A program made the position numbers and the translations under genes. DNA of 64,000 nt from DAHUXN01 sp963811805 (GTDB lineage: Bacteria > Acidobacteriota > Terriglobia > Acidiferrales > UBA7541). The stretch is from assembly GCA_963811805.1 (NCBI GenBank), contig CAWESU010000001.1:620001-684000 (forward strand), read 5' to 3'. The notes beneath the pieces were generated by a model. The model was not told the origin of the DNA. It made no database searches and worked only from the letters and a program-made list of their open reading frames with translations. This document shows positions 28,701 through 36,608 of this stretch, one piece after another. Within the stretch, counting starts at the first letter, position 1, and each line of letters opens with the position of its first letter.

Positions 28701-29857
28701 GCCGAACCGCAGCCGGGGTCAACAACCGGGAAGGGGTTGAGGTTGATGGTCTGGCCATTGAGATGGATGAGGCCGGCGCGCAGAGAGGGCAGAGGAAAGC
28801 TCTTCTCAAACGAGGAGCTCTCCGGATAACGGAACCCTTCATAGTTGCCGAAGATATACCAGCTGCCGCCTAGGAAATTCACCTTGGGGATTTTGCCGCC
28901 AGCGTCGGCGCCGAAGCGGCTGAAATGAGCGCTGGGCTGAGCAAATCCAGTGCTGTTGTTGTCCCAGGTGTTGGCACCACCGAAATTGGTGTCCTGGTAA
29001 TATTCGTAGACGCCGCCATGGATGGTGTTGGTGCCGCGCTTGGTGACCAATTCCATCTGGCTGCCCGCGCCACCGTTGAAGTCCGCTGTCTGGTTGGCGG
29101 TGGAGACTTTGAATTCCTCAATACTGGAGACGGGAACGGGGATGACTGCCGAAGGCACCTGGCTATAGCCAGAGCTGTGCATGCTGCCGGTTCCGCCGGT
29201 GGTGTCAGAAGCGAAGCTGGCGATGTAGGTGTTGTTGTCGCCGCTCATGTCGTCGGTGGCATAGCCGCCGTCGAGCTCGAAAGAGTTTTGGTCAGAAGCC
29301 ACGCCTCCGGTGTTGCCGTTGATGTTCTGGCCGGGCTGAAGGATGGCCAAACTGGAAGCGTCGCGGCTGACGTTAGGCAAGTTCATGATAATCGCGCCGC
29401 TGAGCGTGGTACCGACGGTGGGCGTCAAGGTCTGCAGTTCCGCGCCGGGATTTTCGGTGACGGTCACGGTCTGAGAGACGGAGCCAATCTGGAGCTTGAC
29501 GTTCTCCGTCAACTGGCTGGCAATCTGCACGACCTGATTCGAAATGATGGTGGAGGCGAAACCTTGCTTTGTGACCTGGACGTCATATTCTCCGGGGTCA
29601 ACGTCGGCAAAGACGTAGCGCCCCTCACTGTCCGTCGTTGTGGTGCGGACGGCGCCGGTGGATTTCAAAGTGATGGAAACTGTTGCACCCGGCACAATGG
29701 CGTTGGAGGTGTCGGTGACCACACCGACGATCGTGCCGGTGCTGGTCGACTGGCTCCACGCAGTTCTCGGCGCGATCGAGACGACCGCGAACGCGAGCAA
29801 AAGCGCGAGAAATACGAAAGACACACGACTGCGGAAATTAGCGAAGGGAACTAGCAT
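25703..29857 (-). CDS. Oar-type TonB-dependent receptor with N-terminal carboxypeptidase-regulatory domain
   Basis: A 1384-residue outer-membrane protein. The signal peptide spans about 1-35 (LLLAFAVVSIAPRTAWS). A carboxypeptidase-regulatory-like domain follows (about 40-125: GTIVGVVTDTSNAIVPGA, GRYVFADVDPGEYDV). The plug region carries QNSFELDGG and SSIEEFKVSTANQTADFNGG, and the rest is a large beta-barrel ending in an aromatic-rich strand with terminal Phe (VGASFDF). This is the architecture of the very abundant acidobacterial Oar-like receptors thought to import oligosaccharides or peptides. AGGAGG lies 8 bp before the ATG. It has its own promoter and terminator. No TonB/ExbBD genes are nearby, as is usual. 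Confidence 0.92.
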   Translation of the reverse strand: MLVPFANFRSRVSFVFLALLLAFAVVSIAPRTAWSQSTSTGTIVGVVTDTSNAIVPGATVSITLKSTGAVRTTTTDSEGRYVFADVDPGEYDVQVTKQGFASTIISNQVVQIASQLTENVKLQIGSVSQTVTVTENPGAELQTLTPTVGTTLSGAIIMNLPNVSRDASSLAILQPGQNINGNTGGVASDQNSFELDGGYATDDMSGDNNTYIASFASDTTGGTGSMHSSGYSQVPSAVIPVPVSSIEEFKVSTANQTADFNGGAGSQMELVTKRGTNTIHGGVYEYYQDTNFGGANTWDNNSTGFAQPSAHFSRFGADAGGKIPKVNFLGGSWYIFGNYEGFRYPESSSFEKSFPLPSLRAGLIHLNGQTINLNPFPVVDPGCGSAITRDCAITTTGQTIPSSMCPSGPCDPRGLGTTMDGTATGALNPVIQLWTTYLPLPNDCSQGDGGLNYCGYKGSISTPQSSNFGVVRIDHDFAKSWHFNATYHYYKLNNTVSNQTDVGGFFPGDTFGQYAAIRQKPQEPWLYTAGLTTNITSNVTNDFHYSFTRNYWAYGDPSGVPNVAGYPAALEIGGETSGVFGPYNTDNQDTRTRFWDGKDQMYRDDVTWIKGNHLIQLGGLYQRNNDTHNRNDNGESINTFEQYIVGAGNNTSSYAGYGLNMAGYVPTGIVGTNAEGEYDNLYSMTLGLVDETQSLYTRSPGSLETGLPLNTRGSCAISGIAATADCVSSPPLTNDSIIPTYNVYLTDAWHLKPTFSLNYGVGYTIEMPPFNTNGGYQTVMVDQQDHILSVENYLNSVKQQALQGVGNIPYLGFSIVDNVDGLNKYPYYPYYGGVSPRIGFAWNLRPDTVIRGGYSRIFGRINGVNPILVPMLTPGLMQPATCGAPNNSMGVVGGCGGTTPVTNFRVGVDCPTSGSCVAPLPAPVADLPQPWYPGVNSTATGSGETIDPDFHPNRSDEFTVSVQHQFGPKIMAEVGYIGRKLSNEIQYYSLTAVPYMMTRGGQSFANAWANVMVATNYGTNPNNAPVQPFFENALSTSYCTGYSSCTQAFVDNNGVNGYGFMTYSDAFDAYNTISNNGQFVFGRSMTSDPIAGTGYGANGQSPSITTTASNGYGNYNAGYIQLTTTSWHGLTAKTEFQYSNALGTGDVVQASSSYATVDPWNIQNNYGPQYYNEKFTFNAFLNYAEPYYSSQQGVLGRLLGGWNFAPLFVYGSGFPVQVQTGNANCGSFGECNTNYIFAYENMIIAKNLNYSGTEKPGYGTVCGTTGAGYNVFSNPDATCPTMGGIFGDPVRNPILGFDGQMGGGGPLKGLPFFNLDLGITKNIKIKERLSSSLYFDWTNVLNHMQPNDPCFEGYYTPNWGVLGCGGNLQANNPRRLQVGASFDF

Positions 29858-30258
29858 CTTGGAAGCCTCCTAATTCTCATTTTGCGTTTTGGCGCTCACC
29901 CCGGCGCCACACACCCACTGATGGATAAGGTAATATTCCGAGCGGAAAAGTTTGTCAACAGAAAAATACGAATCGGAGGAAAATTAAGATACCAAAAATC
30001 ATATACTTATGAGCTGCAGTACCAGTACGGAACAGACACAGAAGCCCATACGAAGAGGTTCGCAATTCAGAAAAATCTGCAAATTCTGCGTGAAAAGGTG
30101 GGCTTGCCAGGCGAGCGCGATTTTCTCGAAGCGGAACGCGCGGCGGCCCATCTAAAACTTTATGGAGCGGGTCCGGCGATGTGGCATGATGGCGTAACTT
30201 GTCGTAAACTTATACGTTTTAAGTGAGAGGCGCGAAGGCGTCTGGGTGTGTTCAGGCC
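29858..30258. other. Divergent intergenic region between the receptor and RND genes
   Basis: About 400 bp, clearly richer in A/T than the surroundings. It carries the receptor promoter on the minus strand. A plus-strand frame of 114 codons (29882-30226) exists, but it has no ribosome-binding site, covers the receptor promoter, and its product resembles nothing. No operator palindrome for the RND genes was recognised. Confidence 0.5.
29930..29958 (-). promoter_or_regulatory. Sigma-70-type promoter for the TonB receptor gene
   Basis: On the minus strand a consensus TTGACA (29958-29953), 17-bp spacer and TATTAC (29935-29930). The predicted start lies about 65 nt before the ATG at 29857. Confidence 0.65.
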
Positions 30259-31398
30259 ATGAACAGCGGCATTTCCAAACTCGGGGTTCCACGCCTGCGG
30301 GGCGGGCGCGTGCTCGCAGCTCTCTTGCTGCTGGGCGCGGCGTGCGGATGCGCGAAGCCGGCCGCAAAACCAACCGGATTTGCCGCGACGGCAGTGAAGT
30401 CGGAGATCGTTCAGCCGGTAAACATTCCGGATTCGTCGGAGTACCTGAGCACGCTGAAATCGCGGCGATCAGCGGCCATCAATCCGCAGGTGGAAGGCTG
30501 GATCGTGAAGATCGCCGTCCAGTCGGGCGAACATGTTCAGCAGGGCCAGCCGCTGATGGAAATCGATCCGCGAGTGCAGGAAGCGACGCTGAATAGCCAA
30601 GTGGCGGCGCGCAACGCACAGGCGGCCACCATGGCCAACGCGCAAGCGCAGTACGAACGCGCGCAAAAACTGTATGAAGACGGCATCATGAGCAAGCAGG
30701 ATTTCGACACAGCCAAAACCACCTACGACGCAGCGCTGGCGCAGACCAAATCGATGGACGCGCAAGTCAATCAGCAACAAGCGCAACTGCACTACTACAG
30801 TGTGTCGGCGCCGACAGACGGAATCGTCGGAGATATTCCGGTGCACGTGGGCGACCGGGTGACGAACGCCACTTTGCTCACCACGGTGGACCAGCCCGGA
30901 GGCCTGGAAGCGTACATCTACGTTCCGGTGGAGCATTCGCGCCAACTGCACCTGGGCGAACAGGTGGAGCTGCTGGACGACTCCGGCAATGTGATCGCGC
31001 ACAGCACCATTTTTTTTATTTCGCCGGAAGTGGACGACACAACGCAAACGGTGCTGGCGAAGGCGGTGATTCCCAATGCGAATCATGCGTTTCGCACCGA
31101 TGAGTTCGTGAACGCGCGGATCACCTGGCGGACAACGAAAGGGCTGGAAGTTCCGGTGCTGGCGACGCAGCGGATCAATGGGCAAAGTTTTGTGTTCCTG
31201 GCGGCGAGCGGCGCGAAAGGGAGCGTCGCGCGACAGCAGCAGATTCAGGTGGGCGACATTGTCGGCAACAACTATGTGGTGCTCAGCGGGCTCAAAGCGG
31301 GAGACCACGTGATCGTCGGAGGTTTTCAATTCCTAGCGGACGGCATGCCGGTGAAGGAAATGATTCAAAACTCAGCGGTGCAGGGAGATCCGCACTGA
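30259..31398 (+). CDS. RND efflux periplasmic adapter (membrane fusion protein)
   Basis: A 379-residue HlyD/AcrA-type adapter bridging an RND pump and an outer-membrane channel. It begins MNSGISKL with a hydrophobic signal ending in LLGAACGC, a likely lipoprotein box. Next come the lipoyl half-motifs (INPQVEGWIVKIAVQSGEHVQQG; VSAPTDGIVGDIPVHVGDRV), a helical hairpin between them (about 110-170, Ala/Gln-rich) and the beta-barrel domain. An in-frame GTG at 30223 is an alternative start, but the signal sequence favours 30259. The gene is 57 bp upstream of the pump gene on the same strand, forming an operon. No outer-membrane factor is encoded nearby. Confidence 0.9.
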   Translation: MNSGISKLGVPRLRGGRVLAALLLLGAACGCAKPAAKPTGFAATAVKSEIVQPVNIPDSSEYLSTLKSRRSAAINPQVEGWIVKIAVQSGEHVQQGQPLMEIDPRVQEATLNSQVAARNAQAATMANAQAQYERAQKLYEDGIMSKQDFDTAKTTYDAALAQTKSMDAQVNQQQAQLHYYSVSAPTDGIVGDIPVHVGDRVTNATLLTTVDQPGGLEAYIYVPVEHSRQLHLGEQVELLDDSGNVIAHSTIFFISPEVDDTTQTVLAKAVIPNANHAFRTDEFVNARITWRTTKGLEVPVLATQRINGQSFVFLAASGAKGSVARQQQIQVGDIVGNNYVVLSGLKAGDHVIVGGFQFLADGMPVKEMIQNSAVQGDPH

Positions 31399-31455
31399 AA
31401 AGGCGCGGCCCGAGAAAACCCTTGAATTGCGGTTTGCAACGAACGGAGATGCGGT

Positions 31456-34400
31456 TTGTTCGTTGACTTCTTCATTCAGCGTCCGATTTTTGCCACGGTT
31501 TGCGCCCTGATCATCGTGCTCGGCGGAGCGGTGGCGATTCCGACGCTGCCCATCGCGCAGTTCCCCAACCTGGCGCCGCCGCAAGTGATCGTCACCAGCG
31601 CGTATAACGGCGCGGACGCGCAAACGGTGGAATCGGCGGTGACCATTCCGCTGGAGCGCTCAATCAACGGCGTGGAAGGCCTGAAGTATCTGACTTCGAC
31701 GAGCGGCAACGATGGCACGAGCACCATTACCGCGACGTTCGACGTTACGCGAGATCCGGACCTGGCCGCCGTAGACGTGCAGAACCGCGTGCAGGCCGCG
31801 GCCGGACTGCTCCCCGCCGAGGTGAATGCCAACGGCGTGACCATCACCAAGGGCTTCGCCGGATTTGTGTTCGCCGCGGCGTTCTACGCAGAAAACAGCC
31901 GGTACAGCGGGCTATTCATCAGCAATTACGTGGATGTCTACGTGAGCGACGCGATCAAGCGCGTTCCGGGCGTGGCCACGGTGACGATCTTCGGCCAGCG
32001 CGAGTATGCGATGCGCGTTTGGCTGGATCCCGCGAAGCTGGCGGCGCGGCAACTGACCGCGACGGATGTGGTCAGCGCACTGGAAGAACAGAACGTGCAG
32101 GTGGCCGCGGGGCAGATCGGGCAGCCACCCGCGCCGGCGGGACAGACGTTCCAGATCAGCGTACGCGCGATGGGCCAGCTGGTCGAGCCAGCACAATTCG
32201 ACAACATTATATTGAAGACCGGCAGCGATGGGACGCTGGTGCGCGTGAAAGACGTGGGCTACTCCGAGCTGGGCGCGCAGGATTACAGCAACAATCTTTT
32301 CATTGACGGGCATGAGGCCATCGGCCTGGCGGTGCAGCAGCTTCCCAACTCGAATGCGCTGCAGGTGGATACGCTGTGCAAGGAAGCGCTGGCGAAGCTC
32401 GCTCCGAGCTTTCCCGCGGGACTGAAGTATGGAGTCGCGTTTGACACCACGACCGCGGTGAGCGAAGGCATTCGCGACGTGATCACCACGCTGATTGAGG
32501 CGATTGTGCTGGTGATCGCGGTGATTTTCATTTTCCTGCAGGACTGGCGGAGCACGTTCATACCGGCGATCACCATACCCGTGTCACTGGTGGGGACGTT
32601 CATTTTCGTGAAGGTCCTGGGATTTTCGATCAACACGCTGACGATGTTCGGTATCACGCTGGCGACGGGCCTGGTGGTCGATGACGCGATTGTGGTGATT
32701 GAAAACGTGCAGCGGCATATCAGCGAGGGATTGTCCGAGCCGCACCGCGCGGCATCGGTGGCCATGGGCGAAGTGGCCGGCGCGGTGGTGGCGACTTCGC
32801 TGGTGCTCGTATCGGTGTTCGTTCCGGTGGCGCTGTTTCCGGGTACGACGGGAATATTGTTCCGGCAATTCGCGCTGACGATCGCGTTTTCCGTGGCCAT
32901 CTCGGCGTTCAATGCGCTGACGCTCACGCCGGCGCTTTCGGCGATTTTCCTGGGGCACCAGCACGAAGGCCGGCTGGGCAAACGCATCTTCGCTCCGTTC
33001 AACCGCTTGATTATTGGCGGAACGAATCTCTATCGCGCGACGCTGCGGCATCTGTTCAACTGGAAATTCGCAACCACGGTGCTTTTTCTCCTGCTGGCGG
33101 GGCTGACGTATTGGGTTTTCAATAAGGTGCCGCGCGGATTCGTGCCGGATGAGGATCAGGGCTACATCATGATTCTGGTGCAGGCGCCGTCGGGGGCGTC
33201 ACTCGAGTACACGTCGGGTATCTGCCACCAGGTGGAAGCGATTCTGTGGCGGCAGCCGGAGACGGCGGACATTTTTTCGGTGGCGGGCTTCAGTTTTTCG
33301 GGTGCGGCGGCAAACTACGCGATGGTGTTTGTGAACCTGAAGCCGTTCGCGGAACGGCAAGGCGAGACGCATAGCGCGCAGGCATACATCAAGCGGATAC
33401 GGGGGCCGTTTTTTGCGATCTCTGGCGCCATGGTGGCGCCGTTCAATCCTCCCGCGGTGCAAGGACTCGGTCAATTCGGCGGTTTCCAATTCGAGGTGGA
33501 AGACCAAGGCGCGGCATCTCTGCAAGAGCTGCAGCAGCGCACCGGCGAGCTGGTGCGCGCTGGGAACCGCGATCCGAAGCTGACTGGGCTGTTCAGCAGC
33601 TTCACGGCGAACGATCCGCAATTTGTGGTGAACATCGACCGCAGCACGGTGAAGAGCCTGAATATTCCGCTGGGCCAGATCACCGACGCGCTGCAGGTGT
33701 TTCTGGGGTCGGTGTACGTCAACAATTTCACGTTCAACAACCGGTCATATCGCGTGTACGTGCAGGGCGAAAAACAGTACCGCTCGCATCCGAGCGACAT
33801 CAACCAGTTCTATGTGCGCTCCGGCGCGGGCAGCATGGTTCCGCTGGATAATCTGGTGAGCATCACGCAAACGGCGAGCCCGCAGGTGATCACGCATTAC
33901 AACCTGTTCCGATCGGCGGAAATCGACGGCTCGGCGGCGGCCGGGCGCAGTTCGGGCGACGCCATCGACGAGATGCAAGACCTGGCCGCGAAAATTTTGC
34001 CGCGGGGAATGTCGTACGAATGGTCGGGGCTGTCGCTGGAGGAAATTCAGTCCGGCAGCAAGGCCGCGGCGCTATTCGGGCTTGGGTTGCTGGTGGTGTA
34101 TCTGACGCTGGCGGCGCAGTACGAGAGCTTTACGCTGCCGTTCATCGTGCTGATGGCCGTGCCGATGGCGATGCTGGGCGCGCTGCTGTTCCAGACGCTG
34201 CGCGGGAACATCAACGACGTGTACTGCCAGATAGGCTTGGTGATGCTGATCGGGCTATCCAGCAAAAACGCCATTCTGATCGTGGAGTTCGCCGAGCAAC
34301 TGCGCGAAAAAGGGATGGAGCTTTACGACGCAGCGATCGAAGCGGCGCGCATTCGGCTTCGGCCAATTCTGATGACGTCATTTGCGTTCCTGCTGGGCGT

Positions 34401-34605
34401 GCTGCCGCTGGTGCTGGCGACCGGCGCGGGCGCGGCGGGGCGGAAATCGGTGGGCTCGACGGTTTTCGGCGGAATGATTTTTGCCACTTCGCTCAACCTG
34501 CTGTTCATCCCCGTACTTTACGTGATCGTCAAAGGCGTGCAACTGCGCCGGACGGCTTCGGGGCCCGCTACGCGGCCGGCGCTGGAGCCGAGCGGGGACG
34601 ATTGA
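31456..34605 (+). CDS. RND family multidrug efflux pump, inner-membrane subunit (HAE1/AcrB type)
   Basis: A 1049-residue proton-driven exporter. The N terminus MFVDFFIQRPIFATVCALIIV is the typical first helix. A large periplasmic loop follows, then helices 2-6 with GLVVDDAIVVIENV, which carries the paired Asp residues of the proton relay (about 407-408). The second half repeats the plan (VMLIGLSSKNAILIVEFAEQL near 935). GGxFGGF-type substrate-entrance sequence (LGQFGGFQFE) is present. The start codon is TTG at 31456 behind GGAG; no ATG or GTG in this frame gives a proper first helix. Forms an operon with the adapter gene. Likely substrates are hydrophobic toxins or solvents; this is inferred from the family. 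Confidence 0.93.
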   Translation: MFVDFFIQRPIFATVCALIIVLGGAVAIPTLPIAQFPNLAPPQVIVTSAYNGADAQTVESAVTIPLERSINGVEGLKYLTSTSGNDGTSTITATFDVTRDPDLAAVDVQNRVQAAAGLLPAEVNANGVTITKGFAGFVFAAAFYAENSRYSGLFISNYVDVYVSDAIKRVPGVATVTIFGQREYAMRVWLDPAKLAARQLTATDVVSALEEQNVQVAAGQIGQPPAPAGQTFQISVRAMGQLVEPAQFDNIILKTGSDGTLVRVKDVGYSELGAQDYSNNLFIDGHEAIGLAVQQLPNSNALQVDTLCKEALAKLAPSFPAGLKYGVAFDTTTAVSEGIRDVITTLIEAIVLVIAVIFIFLQDWRSTFIPAITIPVSLVGTFIFVKVLGFSINTLTMFGITLATGLVVDDAIVVIENVQRHISEGLSEPHRAASVAMGEVAGAVVATSLVLVSVFVPVALFPGTTGILFRQFALTIAFSVAISAFNALTLTPALSAIFLGHQHEGRLGKRIFAPFNRLIIGGTNLYRATLRHLFNWKFATTVLFLLLAGLTYWVFNKVPRGFVPDEDQGYIMILVQAPSGASLEYTSGICHQVEAILWRQPETADIFSVAGFSFSGAAANYAMVFVNLKPFAERQGETHSAQAYIKRIRGPFFAISGAMVAPFNPPAVQGLGQFGGFQFEVEDQGAASLQELQQRTGELVRAGNRDPKLTGLFSSFTANDPQFVVNIDRSTVKSLNIPLGQITDALQVFLGSVYVNNFTFNNRSYRVYVQGEKQYRSHPSDINQFYVRSGAGSMVPLDNLVSITQTASPQVITHYNLFRSAEIDGSAAAGRSSGDAIDEMQDLAAKILPRGMSYEWSGLSLEEIQSGSKAAALFGLGLLVVYLTLAAQYESFTLPFIVLMAVPMAMLGALLFQTLRGNINDVYCQIGLVMLIGLSSKNAILIVEFAEQLREKGMELYDAAIEAARIRLRPILMTSFAFLLGVLPLVLATGAGAAGRKSVGSTVFGGMIFATSLNLLFIPVLYVIVKGVQLRRTASGPATRPALEPSGDD

Positions 34606-34614
34606 CATTCCTTT

Positions 34615-34643
34615 CGGCACGGCTAAAGCCGGGCTCTGACAAA
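34615..34643 (+). repeat. Dispersed CGGC-TAAAG-CCGG palindrome, copy 1
   Basis: The element CGGCTAAAGCCGGGCTCTGACAAA lies just after the RND pump stop codon. A related copy, GCCGGCCTAAAGGCCGGCGCTACAAAA, follows the ADOP cluster at 57577. Both are a short stem around TAAA followed by a conserved GCT..ACAAA tail. Location after operons suggests a transcript-end role or a REP-type element. Confidence 0.55.
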
Positions 34644-34662
34644 GGCTTTTTGTGAGAGGCGA

Positions 34663-35019
34663 CTAGTCGGCGACGGTTTCGGTGCCGTGCGCGCGAGCGT
34701 CGTAGAGGCGGCGGAGGGAGAAAAATCGCAGGCGGCAAGGATCGCAGCGATAGGCGGGGGCGTCCAAGAGCCGGAACAGCCATCGCAGGGCCCCTTCCTG
34801 GACCCAATCCTTGGCGATGTGCTGGAGATCGAGATTTCCGCAGCGCGGGCAGTGGGCATGGCGTCTGAATTGCCAGGGTACTCTTCGCGCGTAGAAGCGG
34901 CGCTTGCACTTCATGCAACGCCACGGGCGAAGGCCCGTGAGGGTCCCCAGGCCGTCGACAAAACCCCTTCGTTGCGAGCGCACACAACCATGGCATCTAC
35001 ACGAAGGACAGATCATCAA
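34663..35019 (-). CDS. Small multi-zinc-ribbon protein of unknown function
   Basis: A 118-residue basic protein with four Cys pairs: CPSC (residues 4-7), CMKC (about 35-38), CPRC (about 57-60) and CDPC (about 92-95). The first and second, and the third and fourth, could each form a zinc ribbon. It is rich in Arg and Trp and has no signal peptide. The last residues are unstructured. Two Met codons open the frame; either could start it. It points toward the RND pump gene with stops 57 bp apart. A nucleic-acid-binding role would fit the composition but is inference; no named family is claimed. Confidence 0.7.
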   Translation of the reverse strand: MMICPSCRCHGCVRSQRRGFVDGLGTLTGLRPWRCMKCKRRFYARRVPWQFRRHAHCPRCGNLDLQHIAKDWVQEGALRWLFRLLDAPAYRCDPCRLRFFSLRRLYDARAHGTETVAD

Positions 35020-35201
35020 TCGTTACCCGTTCCGGAACTCTTCCCCACCCGGAGCATAAGCAAGCGGGGCGCGCAGTTCAACGATTTCCTGCAGAAAGTT
35101 TCGTGTTTTACACGAAGCGGTGCGAGCCGTGGCAGTGACTACACCAGTCCCACTTCGGTGCACGACGCCGGGCCGTTGTAGAATAGCGGGCGGAGAGACA
35201 C

Positions 35202-35606
35202 ATGACCGACTACACCGAGGCGCATGCCCGCGCGGGAATTAACACCAAGCTTCCGGCGCTGGAGACCTGGCCCAATCACTTCCCGGGCTACGAAATCACC
35301 ATTCGCTTTCCAGAATACACTTCGGTGTGCCCGAAGACCGGGCTGCCGGACTATGGCGTGATGGTGATTCAATACGAGCCGCGGAAAGTGTGCCTGGAGC
35401 TGAAGGCGCTGAAAATGTATTTGCTGGCGTACCGCAATCTGGGAATCTTTTATGAAAACGCGGTGAATCGCATGCTGCGCGACATTGTGGCGGCGACGAA
35501 GCCGGTGCGCTGCCTGGTGCGCGGGGAGTTCACTCCGCGCGGGGGACTGTTCACGACGGTGGAAGCGCGCTGGCCGCATGGACACAGGGCGGTAGGCCAC
35601 TCGTAG
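35202..35606 (+). CDS. queF: NADPH-dependent preQ0 reductase (7-cyano-7-deazaguanine reductase)
   Basis: A 134-residue unimodular QueF, which reduces preQ0 to preQ1 in queuosine synthesis. The active-site segment reads EYTSVCPKTGLPDYG, with the nucleophilic Cys near residue 40. The NADPH-binding sequence E-L-K-A-L-K-M-Y-L and the FYENAVNRMLRD segment also match the family. Length is typical of the short bacterial form. GGAG lies 7 bp before the ATG, and TAGAAT at 35179-35184 could be a -10 element, without a clear -35. No other queuosine genes are nearby and no preQ1 riboswitch was recognised upstream. Confidence 0.95.
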   Translation: MTDYTEAHARAGINTKLPALETWPNHFPGYEITIRFPEYTSVCPKTGLPDYGVMVIQYEPRKVCLELKALKMYLLAYRNLGIFYENAVNRMLRDIVAATKPVRCLVRGEFTPRGGLFTTVEARWPHGHRAVGHS

Positions 35607-35675
35607 ACTTTCTTTCGTTCCTTGGCCATAATTTTTCGACGGGTCAATATTGTTCCAACTGTTCAAGGAGAAATG

Positions 35676-36557
35676 ATGACTGAGCTGCCCGACCTCTCGC
35701 AGAACCGCACGGCTGCGCCCCCGCCGGAGTCGTATCCGTACACGCCGCGCTGGGTGATGATCGCGTTCGTGGTGGTTCTCGGGCTGATCGGCTACCTAGT
35801 GTACGCGCTGGTGCAACAGAAGCAGCAAAGCTCCCAGGCGTTCGACACGGCAGCGAAACGGGCGACGGCGCTCAGCGCGGAAGTGGATCGGACCAACGCC
35901 GCCATCGCCGACCTGAAAACGCAGCTGCAGGCCACCGAGCAGAAGCTGAGCCTCACCGAAGACGAACTGGCCGGCGCGAGAAGCGTGGCGGTGGAGGTTC
36001 ACCGGGACGAAAAGCAGCAGCGGGAAGCCAGCGACGCGTTGCGGCAGCAAATCGGCCAGGTGCAGCAGCAGACATCGACACAGTTTGGGCAGGTTTCCGA
36101 CGAATTGAACGGCACGAAGAACGACGTGGCGGCGAACCGCAAAGACCTGGACGACGCGAAAAGCAAACTGACCACGGCGATCGGTGACCTGGGCGTGCAG
36201 AGCGGGCTGATCGCGCGCAACCACGAAGAAGTGGAAGAGCTCAAACGCCTGAACGAACGCAACATCTATGAATTCAAATTGAGCAAGCAGAAACTGCCGC
36301 AGCACGTGGGCCCGATCCAATTGCTGTTGCGCAAGACCAACACCAAACGCGGGACGTTCACCATCGATATCATCGCCGACGACAAGAGCGTGGAGCGAAA
36401 AGACAAGACTCTGGAAGAGCCGATCCAGTTCTACACGCGCGGGACGCGCACGCTGGAAGAGATCGTGGTGTACGAGGTGCAAAAGAATTCCATCTCCGGG
36501 TATCTCTCAACGCCAAAGGCCGGCCCGCCGGCAACGGCCAATCCAGCGAACCAGTAG
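35676..36557 (+). CDS. Membrane-anchored coiled-coil protein of unknown function
   Basis: A 293-residue protein: a Pro-rich cytoplasmic N terminus, one membrane helix (VMIAFVVVLGLIGYLVYALV, about 27-46), and a long coiled coil (about 55-200) rich in Gln, Lys, Glu and Ala with a heptad-like pattern. A compact C-terminal beta domain follows (about 205-275: GTFTIDIIADDKSVERK, EPIQFYTRG), then a Pro/Ala tail. AAGGAG precedes two consecutive ATGs; the second (35676) has the better spacing. It follows queF by 69 bp on the same strand. The topology suggests a periplasmic coiled-coil stalk. No named family is recognised. Confidence 0.75.
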   Translation: MTELPDLSQNRTAAPPPESYPYTPRWVMIAFVVVLGLIGYLVYALVQQKQQSSQAFDTAAKRATALSAEVDRTNAAIADLKTQLQATEQKLSLTEDELAGARSVAVEVHRDEKQQREASDALRQQIGQVQQQTSTQFGQVSDELNGTKNDVAANRKDLDDAKSKLTTAIGDLGVQSGLIARNHEEVEELKRLNERNIYEFKLSKQKLPQHVGPIQLLLRKTNTKRGTFTIDIIADDKSVERKDKTLEEPIQFYTRGTRTLEEIVVYEVQKNSISGYLSTPKAGPPATANPANQ

Positions 36558-36608
36558 CATCAGCGCAGAAACCAAATCGTTGCGTGCGACCGCGAAAAGG
36601 AGCAATCG

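Noticed and set aside
29882..30226. 114-codon plus-strand frame between the TonB receptor and RND genes
   Set aside because: Overlaps the receptor promoter, lacks a ribosome-binding site and resembles no protein.
35020..35201. preQ1 riboswitch before queF
   Set aside because: No C-rich hairpin followed by an A-rich tail overlapping the ribosome-binding site was found.
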